Positions 39,153 through 53,774 of a stretch of DNA of 64,000 nt are shown here, in pieces. The translations under genes and the position numbers were made by a program. Position 1 is the first letter of the stretch. Each line of letters opens with the position of its first letter. The notes under the pieces were generated by a model that was not told the origin of the DNA, searched no databases, and saw only the letters and a program-made list of their open reading frames with translations. The DNA lies in the NCBI RefSeq assembly GCF_014133895.1, contig NC_050730.1:1054001-1118000 (forward strand), given 5' to 3'. Origin of the DNA: Torulaspora globosa. Lineage: Eukaryota; Ascomycota; Saccharomycetes; Saccharomycetales; Saccharomycetaceae.

Positions 39153-40832
39153 ATGAAAGGCATTAAAATCAAAAACATATTCGCAAAGGTCGAAGACCGG
39201 CCCACGCCGTCTCAAGTTTACAATTGGAGGATATACTTTACCGCGATGCTGGCATCGACGGCTTCTATCCTCATCGGTTATGATAGTGGGTTCATTGGTG
39301 GTACGGTGGCCAACCCACACTTTCTACCAAACTTCGGCGTGAAGCCAAACACCACCGAGGCAGACAACACTACTGCTAACGTGATTTCATGCTTCCATGC
39401 AGCCGCATTTTTTGGAGCCCTTCTGGGCTATCCATTAGCGCACTACTGGGGCCGCCGCAAGGGGCTGATAGTGTTTTCTGCCATCGGTGCCATTGGCGCA
39501 GCTGTGATGATAGCAGCGATACAAGGCAGTCTCGCCCCTATGTATATTGGCCGTGTGCTCACCGGTTTGACCGTTGGGGCCTCGACAAACTTGACAGTCG
39601 TTTACTTGAGTGAGGTTTCTCCCTCGCCTATTCGTGGACAGATCGTTGCACTTTATGAGCTTGGATGGAGAGTCGGAGATCTGGTTGGATTCTGGATCAA
39701 CTATGGTGTCGTTGAACACGTTCCACCGGGCAACAAACAGTGGCTAATTCCACTAGCTGTTCAATTGATTCCAGCCGCGTTGTTTTTCGTTGCTTCTCTC
39801 ATAATGGTTGAATCGCCTCGTTGGTTATTCCAGGTCGGACGTGACTCGGAAGCTATTAAGAATCTAACGTGGCTCAGGAATCTGCCTGTGGACTCAGAAT
39901 ACGTCGAATGGGAAATCAATTCTATCAAAGAATCGATCGATTACCAAAACAAAACCGTCGGAACAGGAATTCTAGATCCCGCAAAGGAAGTTTTTATCAG
40001 AAACACTAAGTACTTCAAGCGGTTGGGAATCACATGCTGCTTGTTTTTATTCCAAAACTTCATGGGTATTCAGGCTTTAAACTATTACAGTGTGCCATTG
40101 TTTAAGAGCTTGGGTGTCAAGGGAACTAATGCCAGTCTTTTCTCGTCCGGTTTGTTTGGTGTTTGCAAGTTCATCTGCACCTTCATTTACATTTTCTTAA
40201 TAGTGGACTGTTTTGGAAGACGTATCGCATTCTTGGTGTCTTCCTCCTTTTGTACCGTCTTCTTCTGGTATATTGGCGCCTATTTGAAAGTCGTGGACCC
40301 CACAAAGCCTGGTGTTGACCCTGGACCGGGAGGAAAGGCAGCTATCGCGATGATGTACCTCTGGACTTGCTCTTTTATTTTGGCATGGTCTGGTGGACCA
40401 TTCGTGTGGGCGGCTGAAGTTTACGAGCAAAACATCAGAGTTTTCACTCAGAGTCTCAACGCTGCTGTATCATGGGTACCAATTTTTATTATGACCAGAT
40501 TAACAACCAACATGGTGAAGTCAATGCGCTACGGTATTTTCTTCTTCTTTGCCTGTATTGCCCTTCTGTCAATTCCATTTGTCTTCTTCTTCGTTCCTGA
40601 AACTAAAGGTATACCATTGGAAGAGATCGACAAGCTCTTTCACAAAGGAATTCCAGCTCGCAGGGCGCACGCTATTGTAAGTAAAGAGCTTATGGCTATC
40701 AATAATAGCAAGATCGATGACTCCGAAGGATCAAGGTTCGACTTGGAGGACAATCCGAAGAAAGGCGAAGAGCTTTTTATCGAGAATGCTAGTGGTTCTA
40801 CAGAAGATGAGAGAAGCCGCACTTCGACTTAG
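39153..40832 (+). CDS. Quinate-permease-like sugar-family MFS transporter
   Basis: A 559-residue member of the sugar porter family. The start VEDRPTPSQVYNWRIYFTAM followed by ILIGYDSGFIGGT closely resembles fungal quinate permeases (QutD/Qa-y: VEDRPTPxxVYNWRIY), more than yeast hexose carriers. Other family signatures are HYWGRRKGL (loop 2-3), GRVLTGLTVGASTNLTVVYLSEVSPSPIRGQI (sugar transport signature 2), VESPRWLF, and PETKGIPLEEIDKLF after the twelfth segment. The C-terminal tail is acidic and cytosolic. The substrate may be quinate or another organic acid or sugar; no quinate-degrading enzyme gene is visible nearby. The frame opens at a GTG 14 codons earlier; the ATG at 39153 is used here. 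Not a gene expected beside the hexokinase. Confidence 0.85.
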   Translation: MKGIKIKNIFAKVEDRPTPSQVYNWRIYFTAMLASTASILIGYDSGFIGGTVANPHFLPNFGVKPNTTEADNTTANVISCFHAAAFFGALLGYPLAHYWGRRKGLIVFSAIGAIGAAVMIAAIQGSLAPMYIGRVLTGLTVGASTNLTVVYLSEVSPSPIRGQIVALYELGWRVGDLVGFWINYGVVEHVPPGNKQWLIPLAVQLIPAALFFVASLIMVESPRWLFQVGRDSEAIKNLTWLRNLPVDSEYVEWEINSIKESIDYQNKTVGTGILDPAKEVFIRNTKYFKRLGITCCLFLFQNFMGIQALNYYSVPLFKSLGVKGTNASLFSSGLFGVCKFICTFIYIFLIVDCFGRRIAFLVSSSFCTVFFWYIGAYLKVVDPTKPGVDPGPGGKAAIAMMYLWTCSFILAWSGGPFVWAAEVYEQNIRVFTQSLNAAVSWVPIFIMTRLTTNMVKSMRYGIFFFFACIALLSIPFVFFFVPETKGIPLEEIDKLFHKGIPARRAHAIVSKELMAINNSKIDDSEGSRFDLEDNPKKGEELFIENASGSTEDERSRTST

Positions 40833-42084
40833 TTTGTATCGTAGTATCAATATTAATAATTTTTACGCAACTTATGAGTGATGAGTGAGGCGGGCCCATG
40901 GGTCAATAGCCTTTACAGTCTTCAGATCCTTTCTCTGGTATTCCTGTCGATCTTGGAATCTCGCGCATTCTGGCAAGAGCGCCTTCGGTCTGCGTCGTTG
41001 TAGACTAAAGTTTCTGCCGACCTTTTTAGTTGATCAATTTTGGTCTCCATGGTTACAAGATTTTACCTTTGAGCTAGGTAATCAAACAACGATTCGAGAA
41101 AAAGTGGAGCAGTATCTGACGGCATTTGCTTCCATTTTCTGAGTTGGAGATGCTTATCTTTAAGATAGATAATATCTAGTGTTTGCTGGGAACAACCTGG
41201 GGCTTACATAATAACGTGAGGTGACCGATTGACCATGAGATATCGCCTGTGCTGTTGGTTCCCGCCAGTATGGCTATAGGAATCCTCCCTATCTCGTGTC
41301 AGCTAAGATGAGCAGTATCGGCTAAGTGCGATTGAAGTCCTCGTTAAGCGAAGAGCGCCAAGCGATGCTCATTCAGCGGTCGTTTAATGGCCCTTTTGAT
41401 CTTGATGGAAAGAATTTAACAACTAATGATAGCTTGCAGGATCGGTACCCACTTTTTTGATAACGATTTTGGAGACTATGCGTATTTTAGTATTGGACAG
41501 CGTGCCGCATTATTGTGTTGAGCTTTAGTCATTCTTAACCGACAGCCCCGTTTACTGAACGCCCCCCTTCCGGGTTTTAGATGTTGTCAACAATAGCTGT
41601 CACTTTCCTAGACGAATCATGGACAAACTAAGAAAGCTATGAGTACTGCCAGGCTGCCAAGATAGCTAAGCCTAAAATCCGCAAGATATGAGCAGCCGCG
41701 ACGGATATCTCAAAGTCTGATAATTTGTAGACTCATGTTTAGATAATTGTTCTACTCAGATAGCACTTGATATTTTGCCAGGTAAACGATAAGGATCGTT
41801 CTTAAACGTCGTTATCAGATAGTTGAAATAGCTGTTTACTCTTCTGCTATACCTATCGGCTTATCTCTCGCCGCGCAGTCTTCTCGAAGCAACCAATGAA
41901 TCACCGATCTCTTATCTGTCGAATGTGGAGGGTATAAGCGGTGATTACTCAGCAATATGCTACGTGTTAGATCGGGAAACAAGGCGTTTAAGTATGCCAG
42001 CTACTAACGTATTCCGCTTTGCCTGCCTCACATATTCCAGCTATCTCTAGCAGATTTAGTATCCACAGATCTAATATCTCCTTC
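40833..42084. other. Intergenic region upstream of CHA1-like gene
   Basis: 1.25 kb without an ATG-started frame longer than 80 codons. It is AT-rich with no repeat or RNA gene that I can recognise. It presumably contains the promoter of the deaminase gene. Confidence 0.4.
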
Positions 42085-43092
42085 ATGAGCCACTACGTAA
42101 AGACACCGCTACTAAAACAGGATTTCAGCGAATCAGACGTCAGAGGGCCGCAATTTTACTTGAAGTGCGAATTTTTGCAGCCATCCGGAAGCTTCAAGTC
42201 CAGAGGAATAGGATATCTTATACTTAACGAGGTAGAAAAGGCGAAGGCAAGCGGATCGACACTCCATGTTTTCATCTCTTCCGGCGGGAATGCAGGGCTC
42301 GCTGCCGCAGTGGCAAGCAAGGCTGTGGACACTAACTGTACCGTCGTCGTACCTAGCACAACCAAACCGCACATGATTACCAAGATCAAAAAAGCAGGAG
42401 CAACTGTCGTTATACATGGGGATCATTGGCAAGATGCAGACAGCTATCTTAGGGAGACTGTTATGAAAAATTTACCAGCACATGTAGAACCTCTTTACGT
42501 TCACCCTTTTGATGACAGTCGGATTTGGCAAGGCCATTCTACCATAATTGATGAGGTTCTTGAACAATTGTCGCAGGAGGATCAATCACCGCTTAAAGTA
42601 AAGGGCGTGATTAGCAGCGTAGGGGGTGGCGGTCTCTACAACGGCATTGTTCGCGGGTTAGAGCGCCATGGCCTTGCCGACAAAATACCGCTGATTGGAG
42701 TTGAGACGATTGGGGCGGACGCCATGACTAAATCCCTGGAAGCAGGGAAGTCTGTGCGATTGAGTGATATTCGCAGCATCGCTACGACTTTGGGTGCCTC
42801 CTACATAGCCCAAGATTCCCTGGATAAAGCGGCTAGATACAAAACAAAATGCTTCGCTCAAAAGGATGCAGAAGCTGTAAAAGCATGCTTCAAGTTCCTG
42901 AATGACAGGAATGTTTTAGTTGAGCCTGCCTGCGCGGCATCGCTGTCTCTTTGTTACGACATTGATACTCTTAAACAGATATTGCAATGTGATCTGACGA
43001 AAGACGATATCTTCATCGTCATTGTCTGTGGCGGCTCCTCCATGACCATTTCAGATTTACAGAGAGTGGCTGACGAACTACAGATACGCTGA
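42085..43092 (+). CDS. CHA1: Catabolic L-serine/L-threonine deaminase, Cha1 type
   Basis: A 335-residue PLP enzyme of the serine dehydratase family that converts serine and threonine to pyruvate or 2-oxobutyrate plus ammonia. The PLP lysine is in LQPSGSFKSRGIGYL near residue 38, followed by SSGGNAGLAAA and the glycine loop SSVGGGGLYNGIVRGLERHGLADKIPLIGVET near residue 190. The C-terminal block VIVCGGSSMTI is also conserved. S. cerevisiae Cha1 has 360 residues and a longer C-terminal tail; this one ends shortly after SDLQRVADEL. The ATG at 42085 (MSHYVKTPLL) fits the family start; an upstream in-frame TTG does not. In S. cerevisiae CHA1 is also near a chromosome end. Confidence 0.9.
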   Translation: MSHYVKTPLLKQDFSESDVRGPQFYLKCEFLQPSGSFKSRGIGYLILNEVEKAKASGSTLHVFISSGGNAGLAAAVASKAVDTNCTVVVPSTTKPHMITKIKKAGATVVIHGDHWQDADSYLRETVMKNLPAHVEPLYVHPFDDSRIWQGHSTIIDEVLEQLSQEDQSPLKVKGVISSVGGGGLYNGIVRGLERHGLADKIPLIGVETIGADAMTKSLEAGKSVRLSDIRSIATTLGASYIAQDSLDKAARYKTKCFAQKDAEAVKACFKFLNDRNVLVEPACAASLSLCYDIDTLKQILQCDLTKDDIFIVIVCGGSSMTISDLQRVADELQIR

Positions 43093-43644
43093 TTGATGGA
43101 TGAATGCAGGCAAATGAGAACTCAAAATGCCGCTGATGCCATGTAGGTTAGGTGGTCAGCTTCTCTGCAATCTTGCGGTTGATTTTAGGCAAAAAAAAAG
43201 CCTTCTACACTTCTACAACTTGGTTAATGGCTTTTCTGTGATAGCGCCACAACAGCCCGCCGTAATCGCTATTGGCGTAAATTATGCGCAGATCCTGCAG
43301 TCAGCCGATTCTCTACTCACTTCGCGAAGCAGAAAGTATGTGGACCTGGATGCAGCTACTGCCACAACAGAGTTTTAATATCAGTGAGCAGAGCAGAAAA
43401 CTGGCTGTCAGCCTGAGAATGTTTACGACAGCGTTGCAAAAGTTCTGTCGTCCAAGAATGATGTGACCCGGTTGTCTAAACAGTTTTGCCGACGCTGTCA
43501 TCGTTTAAGGAATCTTACACCATATTATGTGCATTTATATCATCCTGGCTGCATCAGAAAAGCAAATCGATGAGTGATTAGATTGGCAGAGATAGTAAAA
43601 CTTACATACTTTCCAAACACTTAAATTAATTATTTTCACAATAT
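43093..43644. other. Convergent intergenic region CHA1-like / ARR3
   Basis: 552 bp between convergent genes. It has only short open frames, one A9 run and nothing else that I recognise. Confidence 0.4.
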
Positions 43645-44859
43645 CTAGAACGCAAGCCTGTCGTCCTCTTCGGATCTCCAGATGAAGAGTCTCTTGAAAT
43701 AATTAGCCTGAAGTGCCAATAACAGTAACACTGGGACTTCAAGTAAGGGACCAAAAGTTGCAGCAATAGCTTGCTTGCTATCATTACCGTATAGTGAAAT
43801 TGCCACGGCCAACGACAGTTCGAAGTTGTTAGAAGCCATAGTGAAACATTGCGTCATTGTAGTAGCATAGTCAGCTGAACAAGTATTTTTACCCCAGAAA
43901 TCCTTCGAAAGAAGTGATTCATCGCAATCGCATTTCTCACCTTCTACTGGTTTCTTATCTGCCGATAGCAATCTCATTAGTCCAAAAGTGAGAAACCAGG
44001 CAATCAAAAAGTACAGTATCAAGGGAATAAAACAAAGGATAGCCTGCCCTATTTGGTGAATGAACTGGTAACCCCTGCTTATGAAGATGACCAGTAATGT
44101 GTAGTGAAAACCGATCATCGCCCAAGGAGAAATGAATTTTAGTGCCTTCTTCTCATATTGTTGTTTACCCAGCATAAAAATCAAACCCAAACGCATCCCA
44201 ATCCCCACTCCAATTGGGATACCAAGAAACGCTCCCACAGATTTAGCCACCTCTTGATATATCTCGCTGTTTGGAACCGGAGCCCTTTGTCCTGAAATTA
44301 CGTAACAAAGGAGGGTTGCCATCGGCGCATAAAGGATCATTTGGAGAATAGAATTCATCACAACAATGATGACGCATAAATCGTTGTCACCTCCTGCGAT
44401 TTGGTTCCATATCAAGACCATTGCAATACACCTTGCTACCCCGATCATTATGATTCCTTGTCGATATTCTTCATACTTGAACAGCACCATCCATGACAAA
44501 GCTGTCATCAGAAATGGCCCAACTAACCAGTTCAGAGCCAGGGAGATCATAAGCTGTTTAAAGACGTACCGCCTCTTGAGGAACACATGTATAGATTCCC
44601 ATGGAACCTTGCAAATGGGTGGAACCATCATGACAATCATTCCGATTGCCAAGGGAATAGAGACACCAACAAAGCTCCCATGCTGCTCAGGATCAAAAGC
44701 ATTACGAGAAGACGGCACGTAAACAGATATCACAACTCCGATAATGATACATAGAAGAATTGTAAACGGCAGCAGTAGATCCAAAACCGACAACCTCTTG
44801 GCTGTTTGCAAAAGCACATTCCACCGAGACCGCTCGGCTGCAACTTCCGTGTTGGACAT
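43645..44859 (-). CDS. ARR3: Arsenite exporter Arr3/Acr3
   Basis: A 404-residue plasma-membrane arsenite/antimonite:H+ antiporter, the same length as S. cerevisiae Arr3. Ten membrane segments are expected. The conserved essential cysteine is in [23 protein letters not shown] near residue 143-165, and the conserved Glu of the ninth segment is in [22 protein letters not shown] near residue 350. A cytosolic Cys-rich stretch ([12 protein letters not shown]) parallels the yeast protein. The neighbouring ARR1 regulator and ARR2 reductase genes found beside it in S. cerevisiae are absent from this window. The start is the ATG at 44857-44859. Confidence 0.96.
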   Translation of the reverse strand: MSNTEVAAERSRWNVLLQTAKRLSVLDLLLPFTILLCIIIGVVISVYVPSSRNAFDPEQHGSFVGVSIPLAIGMIVMMVPPICKVPWESIHVFLKRRYVFKQLMISLALNWLVGPFLMTALSWMVLFKYEEYRQGIIMIGVARCIAMVLIWNQIAGGDNDLCVIIVVMNSILQMILYAPMATLLCYVISGQRAPVPNSEIYQEVAKSVGAFLGIPIGVGIGMRLGLIFMLGKQQYEKKALKFISPWAMIGFHYTLLVIFISRGYQFIHQIGQAILCFIPLILYFLIAWFLTFGLMRLLSADKKPVEGEKCDCDESLLSKDFWGKNTCSADYATTMTQCFTMASNNFELSLAVAISLYGNDSKQAIAATFGPLLEVPVLLLLALQANYFKRLFIWRSEEDDRLAF

Positions 44860-44884
44860 TGAGCGGATCTTGTAACCAGCGGAT

Positions 44885-44920
44885 CGATAAACTTTGCTCG
44901 ATAAACTTTGCTCAGCTGAG
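44885..44920. repeat. 14-bp tandem duplication and palindrome in the ARR3 leader
   Basis: CGATAAACTTTGCT is repeated twice head to tail (44885-44912), and the second copy runs into the 10-bp palindrome CTCAGCTGAG (44911-44920), 26-61 bp upstream of the ARR3 ATG. In this position it would be transcribed in the 5' leader. Confidence 0.6.
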
Positions 44921-48765
<3,845 letters not shown>

Positions 48766-49501
48766 TAGAATCGTGATATGTTTAGACCTCTGTAGCGTTC
48801 ATATCAACATCAAATGTCGCTTTTCAGATTTTATTCCCTTGCGTTCCATCCAACAAGTGAAGCGCATTCGCATCCTCGCATCTTAAGACGCACTTGGCCA
48901 GTGAAGGAATCTTTATCTACCTGGACAAGCTCATATTAATACGGTTGAAGTGACGGAGAATTGATTTGGGAGCACAGGTTGCTGCTCATATTACGCTATA
49001 AGTATGCGTAGGGTTTCATTTTCCTTGAGATGCTGATGAGATATTGTGATACGGACAGAGTTTGTAAAGCAGTTTAACAGAAAAGATCAGGTTGACGTCC
49101 TCGAGGTCTGGCTTTCAGTTCAGATGTCAACCAGGATTGTTATACTGTAGTTTATCTGATTTAGCTATGAGTGGGTGGAAGTACGAAATGAGAATTCCAC
49201 CGTGACCATAAACTTGAGATGTCAAGTGTCGCGGAACAGCCTTTTAGGGGCTTTTGATGTACGCTAATTCTTAGGGCAAAAGTCCTTAGATACTAACAGT
49301 GACTGAGTGTCGTACTATGGTAGGCTGCGCAAGAGAATCCCTTAGTAACGAAGGGCGTTGAGCCGGCACGATTATTCACCCCTTAGAGTTTTTGGAAAAT
49401 TGTCAATCATATAAAAGGGTACGTCTCGTTTATCCATGGATATGGGACCAGTTGAGAAGATGGGCATCTAATCACTTAGAAATTACCTGAACGATACCAT
49501 C
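48766..49501. promoter_or_regulatory. OYE / AAD intergenic with Yap1-type site
   Basis: 736 bp without a gene. TTAGTAA at 49342-49348, complement of the Yap1 site TTACTAA, lies 154 bp upstream of the AAD start and sits between CCCTT and AAGGG. Nothing else was recognised. Confidence 0.55.
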
Positions 49502-50644
49502 ATGTCTGATTTGTTTGCACCCGCACCTGAGCCTCCTACTGAGTTGGGCCGCTTGAATCTTCTGTCGAAAACGGCCGGCATCAAGGTTTCGCCCTTGGCT
49601 TTAGGAGCAGGGTCACTTGGAAAGGCATGGTCTGAGGCTTTGGGCTCAATGGACAAGAAGCGCGCTTTCGAATTGCTAGACGTCTACTACGAAGCAGGTG
49701 GGAACTTTATCGACACAGCGAACAACTACCAGAACGAAGAGTCGGAGGCTTGGATCGGTGAATGGATGGAATCGAGGAAGATTCGCGACCAGCTGGTGAT
49801 CGCTACAAAGTTTACAAGCGATTACAAGGCTTATGAAGTTGGCAAGGGTAGGAGTGCGAATTTCGGTGGAAACAATAGGCGCAGTCTGCACGTAAGTGTC
49901 CGCGACTCCTTGAAGAAGCTGAAGACCGACTGGATCGACATCTTGTATGTCCACTGGTGGGACCATATGACTTCGATAGAGGAGTTGATGGATAGCTTGC
50001 ACGTTCTGGTGCAGCAGGGTAAAGTTTTGTACCTAGGAGCTTCCGACACACCAGCATGGGTTGTGTCCGCCGCCAACTACTATGCTGTGTCGCGTGGCAA
50101 GACTCCGTTCAGTGTTTATCAAGGCAGATGGAACGTTATGCTCAGAGATTTCGAACGAGAGATTCTTCCGATGGCCAAGCATTTCGGTATGGCGCTTGTG
50201 CCCTGGGATGTTCTTGGTGGGGGAAGGTTCCAGACCAAAGAATCTATCGAGAAGCGCAAAGAACGTGGAGAGAACTTACGTTCGTTTGGTAACCCGCCTG
50301 AGCAGACTGAGCAGGAAGTGAAGATCAGTTCCGCTTTGGAAAAGGTTGCGAAAGAACATGGCACGCATTCCATCACAGCCATTGCGCTTGCGTATGTCAG
50401 GTCCAAGGGAACCAACGTCTTCCCGCTTGTGGGAGGCAGAAAGGTTGAGCATTTGAAGGACAACATTGCCGCTTTGTCGATCAAATTGACTCCAGAACAA
50501 GTCACGTACCTTGAGAGCATTGTTCCTTTTGATATCGGGTTCCCAAACAATCTGGTTGGAGAAGATCCAGCCATCTCGGGGAAGCTTCCTTTCCTTTCTG
50601 CATCTTCTTACAAACTGAACCTCGATTCTTTGCAGTTCAAATGA
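49502..50644 (+). CDS. Aryl-alcohol dehydrogenase-like aldo-keto reductase (AAD family)
   Basis: A 380-residue NADPH-dependent reductase of the yeast AAD4/AAD14 family. The AKR tetrad is visible: Asp in [14 protein letters not shown], Tyr four to five residues later, Lys in [10 protein letters not shown], and His in [11 protein letters not shown]. The cofactor end includes [10 protein letters not shown] and the C-terminal [22 protein letters not shown]. In S. cerevisiae most AAD genes are subtelomeric and several are induced by Yap1 under oxidative stress. A copy of its last 62 codons and about 100 bp of 3' flank recurs at 55.8 kb. Confidence 0.93.
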   Translation: MSDLFAPAPEPPTELGRLNLLSKTAGIKVSPLALGAGSLGKAWSEALGSMDKKRAFELLDVYYEAGGNFIDTANNYQNEESEAWIGEWMESRKIRDQLVIATKFTSDYKAYEVGKGRSANFGGNNRRSLHVSVRDSLKKLKTDWIDILYVHWWDHMTSIEELMDSLHVLVQQGKVLYLGASDTPAWVVSAANYYAVSRGKTPFSVYQGRWNVMLRDFEREILPMAKHFGMALVPWDVLGGGRFQTKESIEKRKERGENLRSFGNPPEQTEQEVKISSALEKVAKEHGTHSITAIALAYVRSKGTNVFPLVGGRKVEHLKDNIAALSIKLTPEQVTYLESIVPFDIGFPNNLVGEDPAISGKLPFLSASSYKLNLDSLQFK

Positions 50645-50786
50645 TTGAAGCAGGAACGCAGGCATCGCACGTAAATAGTAAGTGAACCACACAGACCGGG
50701 GTGAAAAGCGGAGGAGCTTACCATCTGGACCTGCAGGTGTACTAAGCTATACGAAGAAAGATGGTTGGTAACCTTTTTTACAAGGA

Positions 50787-51215
50787 ATGTCCACAAAGAA
50801 TATTACCCAACGTGGGCTAAAGGGGGTCGAGACTGGAATACCAACCATTGATATCCTTATGCGGTCATTCGACCCACATAACGAGGAAGAAGAGGATATT
50901 GACATATTGGAAGAAATTATGAAATACTCATATGACGGTGAGATAGATCCTGGAGTATATCTCCCTGATTTTAAGAGAGCAATTGACAAACTGGAATCCT
51001 CCATCGGTCTAGCCCTTCCTAACTACTTTAAATGCGGATTAGTAACCGCTGGGTTCAAAGGCGAATATGCCAAAAACCGTCATAACATAAAAACCGGAAA
51101 GATTGAGAAGTCGGTGCATCAGATTCTCGCAGAGATTAAAGCGATACATGACGCTCAGGAAGATTCTCAGAAGAGCTCGAGAAAAGAACAACCCGCTCAA
51201 TCAAATGTTCGATAA
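50787..51215 (+). CDS. Unrecognised 142-residue acidic/basic protein
   Basis: An ATG-started frame of 142 codons. I do not recognise the family. It has a Glu/Asp-rich stretch (PHNEEEEDIDILEEIMKYS), a central LPDFKRAIDKLESSIGLALPNYFKCGL, and a Lys/His-rich part (EYAKNRHNIKTGKIEKSVHQI) ending in a hydrophilic tail. No signal peptide or membrane segment is visible. Its stop is 20 bp before the recognisable part of a truncated short-chain dehydrogenase, so it occupies the place where that enzyme's N-terminal half should be. It could be a real small gene or a fragment of a larger one brought in by the rearrangement that truncated its neighbour. Confidence 0.45.
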   Translation: MSTKNITQRGLKGVETGIPTIDILMRSFDPHNEEEEDIDILEEIMKYSYDGEIDPGVYLPDFKRAIDKLESSIGLALPNYFKCGLVTAGFKGEYAKNRHNIKTGKIEKSVHQILAEIKAIHDAQEDSQKSSRKEQPAQSNVR

Positions 51216-51223
51216 GAAAATCA

Positions 51224-51697
51224 TATGTCGGGAAAGTGTTGAAGAAGCCATTTGCGGAGGTGACGGAGGCAGAATTTGATGAAATGGATCTCATCAACAA
51301 CAAGGTTGCTTTTTTCTTCATATCAGAATCTATTAAAAAAGTTTCTGATGGTGGCCGTATCATCACACTTGTAACCTCTCTTTTGGCTGTTTGCACACCA
51401 TTCTATCCCGTGTATCAAGGCACTAAGGCAGCTGTTGAATACTATACAAAGGCGGCCTCCAAGGAATTGATGGCAAGAAACGTTACAGTGAATTGTGTTG
51501 CACCGGGACCAATGGACACACCATCCTTCTATCCACAAGAGACACCAGAAGCTGTTGAGTTTTACAAAAGCAGTGCTTTGCAGCATCGGTTGACTGACAT
51601 TAAAGATATCGTCCCAATCATAAAGTTTTTGGTTACTGATGGGGGTTGGATAACGGGTCAGGTCATATTTGCTAATGGGGGACTGGCTGCAAATTAG
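51224..51697 (+). pseudogene. Short-chain dehydrogenase lacking its N-terminal half
   Basis: Coding for the C-terminal 150-odd residues of an SDR oxidoreductase. The catalytic Tyr-x-x-x-Lys is YQGTKAA, followed by ELMARNVTVNCVAPGPMDTPSFY and the terminal block FLVTDGGWITGQVIFANGG. The N-terminal Rossmann motif TGxxxGIG and the NAG strand are missing: the similarity begins at VGKVLKKPF and there is no ATG there (the open frame begins with GTG; the first ATG at 51284 would leave 137 residues). Catalytic without a cofactor-binding half, it cannot work as an SDR. The remaining part shows no frameshift, so the truncation is recent or the piece is under some constraint. Confidence 0.8.
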
Positions 51698-52516
51698 TAC
51701 CACTTCAATTTTATTCGTGAATCGGTTTTATAGTTGGTTAGGATATTAGAAGTTCCATGTTCCATGTTCCATGTTGCATGTAGGTAGGTGACGTAGCTGC
51801 AGCTTTTTCCGTCTTCCCAAGGGACCATTTGAAGAATGTAGCTGTTATTTACATTTCAGATGGTCGACCGCTCGATGTTTTCAATCTTGAGTTAAATTTG
51901 CTAATTCCTCCGGCGTCATTGTTTTTAGGATGCGTAGACCCCTGATGCAATACGTTGATTCGTTTCCTCATTTCATGAGTAAGGTACACAGGAAATGCGC
52001 ATGCTTTAGCAGGGCTTGATGCGCATCTGTATCAAGACGCCGTGTCAGGAATGTTTAGAGGTTGTCACACGTGTGAACATTGATTTGAATAAAGAGATCA
52101 ACTCTTCAGTCTGACTAGAGATGAGTCTGAAAGAGCGCCAGTAGAGTGGTGTGAATTTGATCAGATTGCAAATTTCTACACGAAAATGATGGCGCACAGA
52201 CGTACAAGTGACCAATAGTTCTGATGATGGTGATGCCCTCAAAGGTCACTTATGATTAGTAGTAGCACTGTAATGATACGATATCTGTAGGACGCTCGTA
52301 AAGGGCTTCCCAAATACGACGACTTTCGTATTCCGTGACATCAAATACGAATACTCAGCAAGTACGCAACGCGACCCTAAAGCACGATAGTATGTACTTC
52401 AGTGTAACCATACTAGTCATACTAAGAGGTGGAATGCAAACCTATCAAGCGTAAGATTCACTGGAGGTTTAGTCTTTTGACGGTTAATAGAGAAGTGATT
52501 GAAAATCAAGAAAGAA
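51698..52516. other. Intergenic region with TTCCATG microrepeat
   Basis: 819 bp without a gene. TTCCATG is repeated three times followed by TTGCATG (51753-51780), a 7-bp tandem array. The rest presumably contains the promoter of the following reductase. I found no Yap1-type TTACTAA site in it. Confidence 0.45.
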
Positions 52517-53551
52517 ATGACTGAGATTGAACAGGTAAAACAAGTGAGGTTGGGTAATTCAGGGCTTAAGATCTCTCCGATCGTAGTAGGCTGTATGTCA
52601 TATGGGTCAAAGAAATGGGCGGATTGGGTTATTGAGGACAAGGAAGAAGTATTCAAAATTCTGAAGCGCTGCTATGATATTGGTTTGCGCACCTACGATA
52701 CGGCCGACTTTTATTCGAATGGTGTGAGCGAAAGATTGCTCGGGGAGTTCTTGCGCAAGTTTAACATAAACAGAGAGACAGTTGTAATTCTAACCAAGGT
52801 TTTTTTGCCAGTGGATGAATCGCTACCGCTGGGACATGCCATGAAACTGACATCTGCAGATGAATTGCAATTGTGTAATCAACGGGGGTTGTCGAGAAAG
52901 CACATCCTGGCCGGTGTTTCAAATTCTGTCGAAAGATTGGGTACCTACATTGACCTTTTGCAGATACACCGACTGGATCACGAAACTCCAATGGAGGAAA
53001 TTATGAGGGCCCTCAACTGCGTCGTTGAGAGGGGTGATGCTAGATATATTGGGGCTTCCTCAATGCTGGCTACTGAGTTTGTTGAAATGCAGTTCATAGC
53101 TGAGAAGCACGGATGGCATAAATTCATCAGTTCTCAATCCTGTTACAATCTTTTGTACCGCGAGGATGAAAGAGAACTGATACCCTTTGCAAAGAGGCAC
53201 AACATCGGCCTTCTACCCTGGTCCCCTAATGCCAGAGGGCTGCTCACCAGGCCAATAACAAAGCAAACTGAAAGAATGAAGAGCGATCCCATGTTCAAAT
53301 CCAAGGGACTCGATAAGTTACAGGATCACGAGGTGGCAATCATTTCTCGCGTTGAGGAGCTGGCAAACAAAAGAGGAATTCCAATGGCAGCTATTTCTAT
53401 TGCTTGGTCTAGAAGAAAGGGATGCTGTCCTATAGTCGGCCTAAACTCTGTCGAAAGGGTAGACGAGGCCGCTGCAGCTACCAAGGTTGAGCTGACCGAT
53501 GAAGAGGTTGCAGCGCTTGAAGAACTCTACAGGCCAAGGAATATTCTATAA
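52517..53551 (+). CDS. Aldo-keto reductase, YPL088W orthologue type
   Basis: A 344-residue NADPH-dependent aldo-keto reductase matching S. cerevisiae YPL088W (342), a putative aryl-alcohol dehydrogenase. It starts KQVRLGNSGLKISPIVVGCMSYGSKKWADWV. The tetrad Asp and Tyr are in RTYDTADFYSNGVSERLLG, Lys in VILTKVF, and His in LLQIHRLDHETP. Conserved later blocks are FISSQSCYNLLYREDERELIPFAKRHNIGLLPWSPNARG and GCCPIVGLNSVERVDEA. The frame opens at a TTG six codons before; the ATG at 52517 is used. In S. cerevisiae the gene is not beside AAD genes, so its presence here is part of the local clustering of reductases. Confidence 0.93.
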   Translation: MTEIEQVKQVRLGNSGLKISPIVVGCMSYGSKKWADWVIEDKEEVFKILKRCYDIGLRTYDTADFYSNGVSERLLGEFLRKFNINRETVVILTKVFLPVDESLPLGHAMKLTSADELQLCNQRGLSRKHILAGVSNSVERLGTYIDLLQIHRLDHETPMEEIMRALNCVVERGDARYIGASSMLATEFVEMQFIAEKHGWHKFISSQSCYNLLYREDERELIPFAKRHNIGLLPWSPNARGLLTRPITKQTERMKSDPMFKSKGLDKLQDHEVAIISRVEELANKRGIPMAAISIAWSRRKGCCPIVGLNSVERVDEAAAATKVELTDEEVAALEELYRPRNIL

Positions 53552-53774
53552 AATACGTACAATAGATTGAGGTTGTTAGCGCAGTTCACAATATTGCACT
53601 TACACCAAACTTTCTTACTTTGCTCTGTTGCAGCAGGGATAGGTCTGAATAAGGTCATGGTCAGGTAACCACGGCTAGCACACAATATCCAAAGCCTTGA
53701 GCGACGGCTTTGATCCATAATCAAGGTATGAATTCAATACATTTGGAGGGTATTAAAAAAAGGAATTTGAACAT

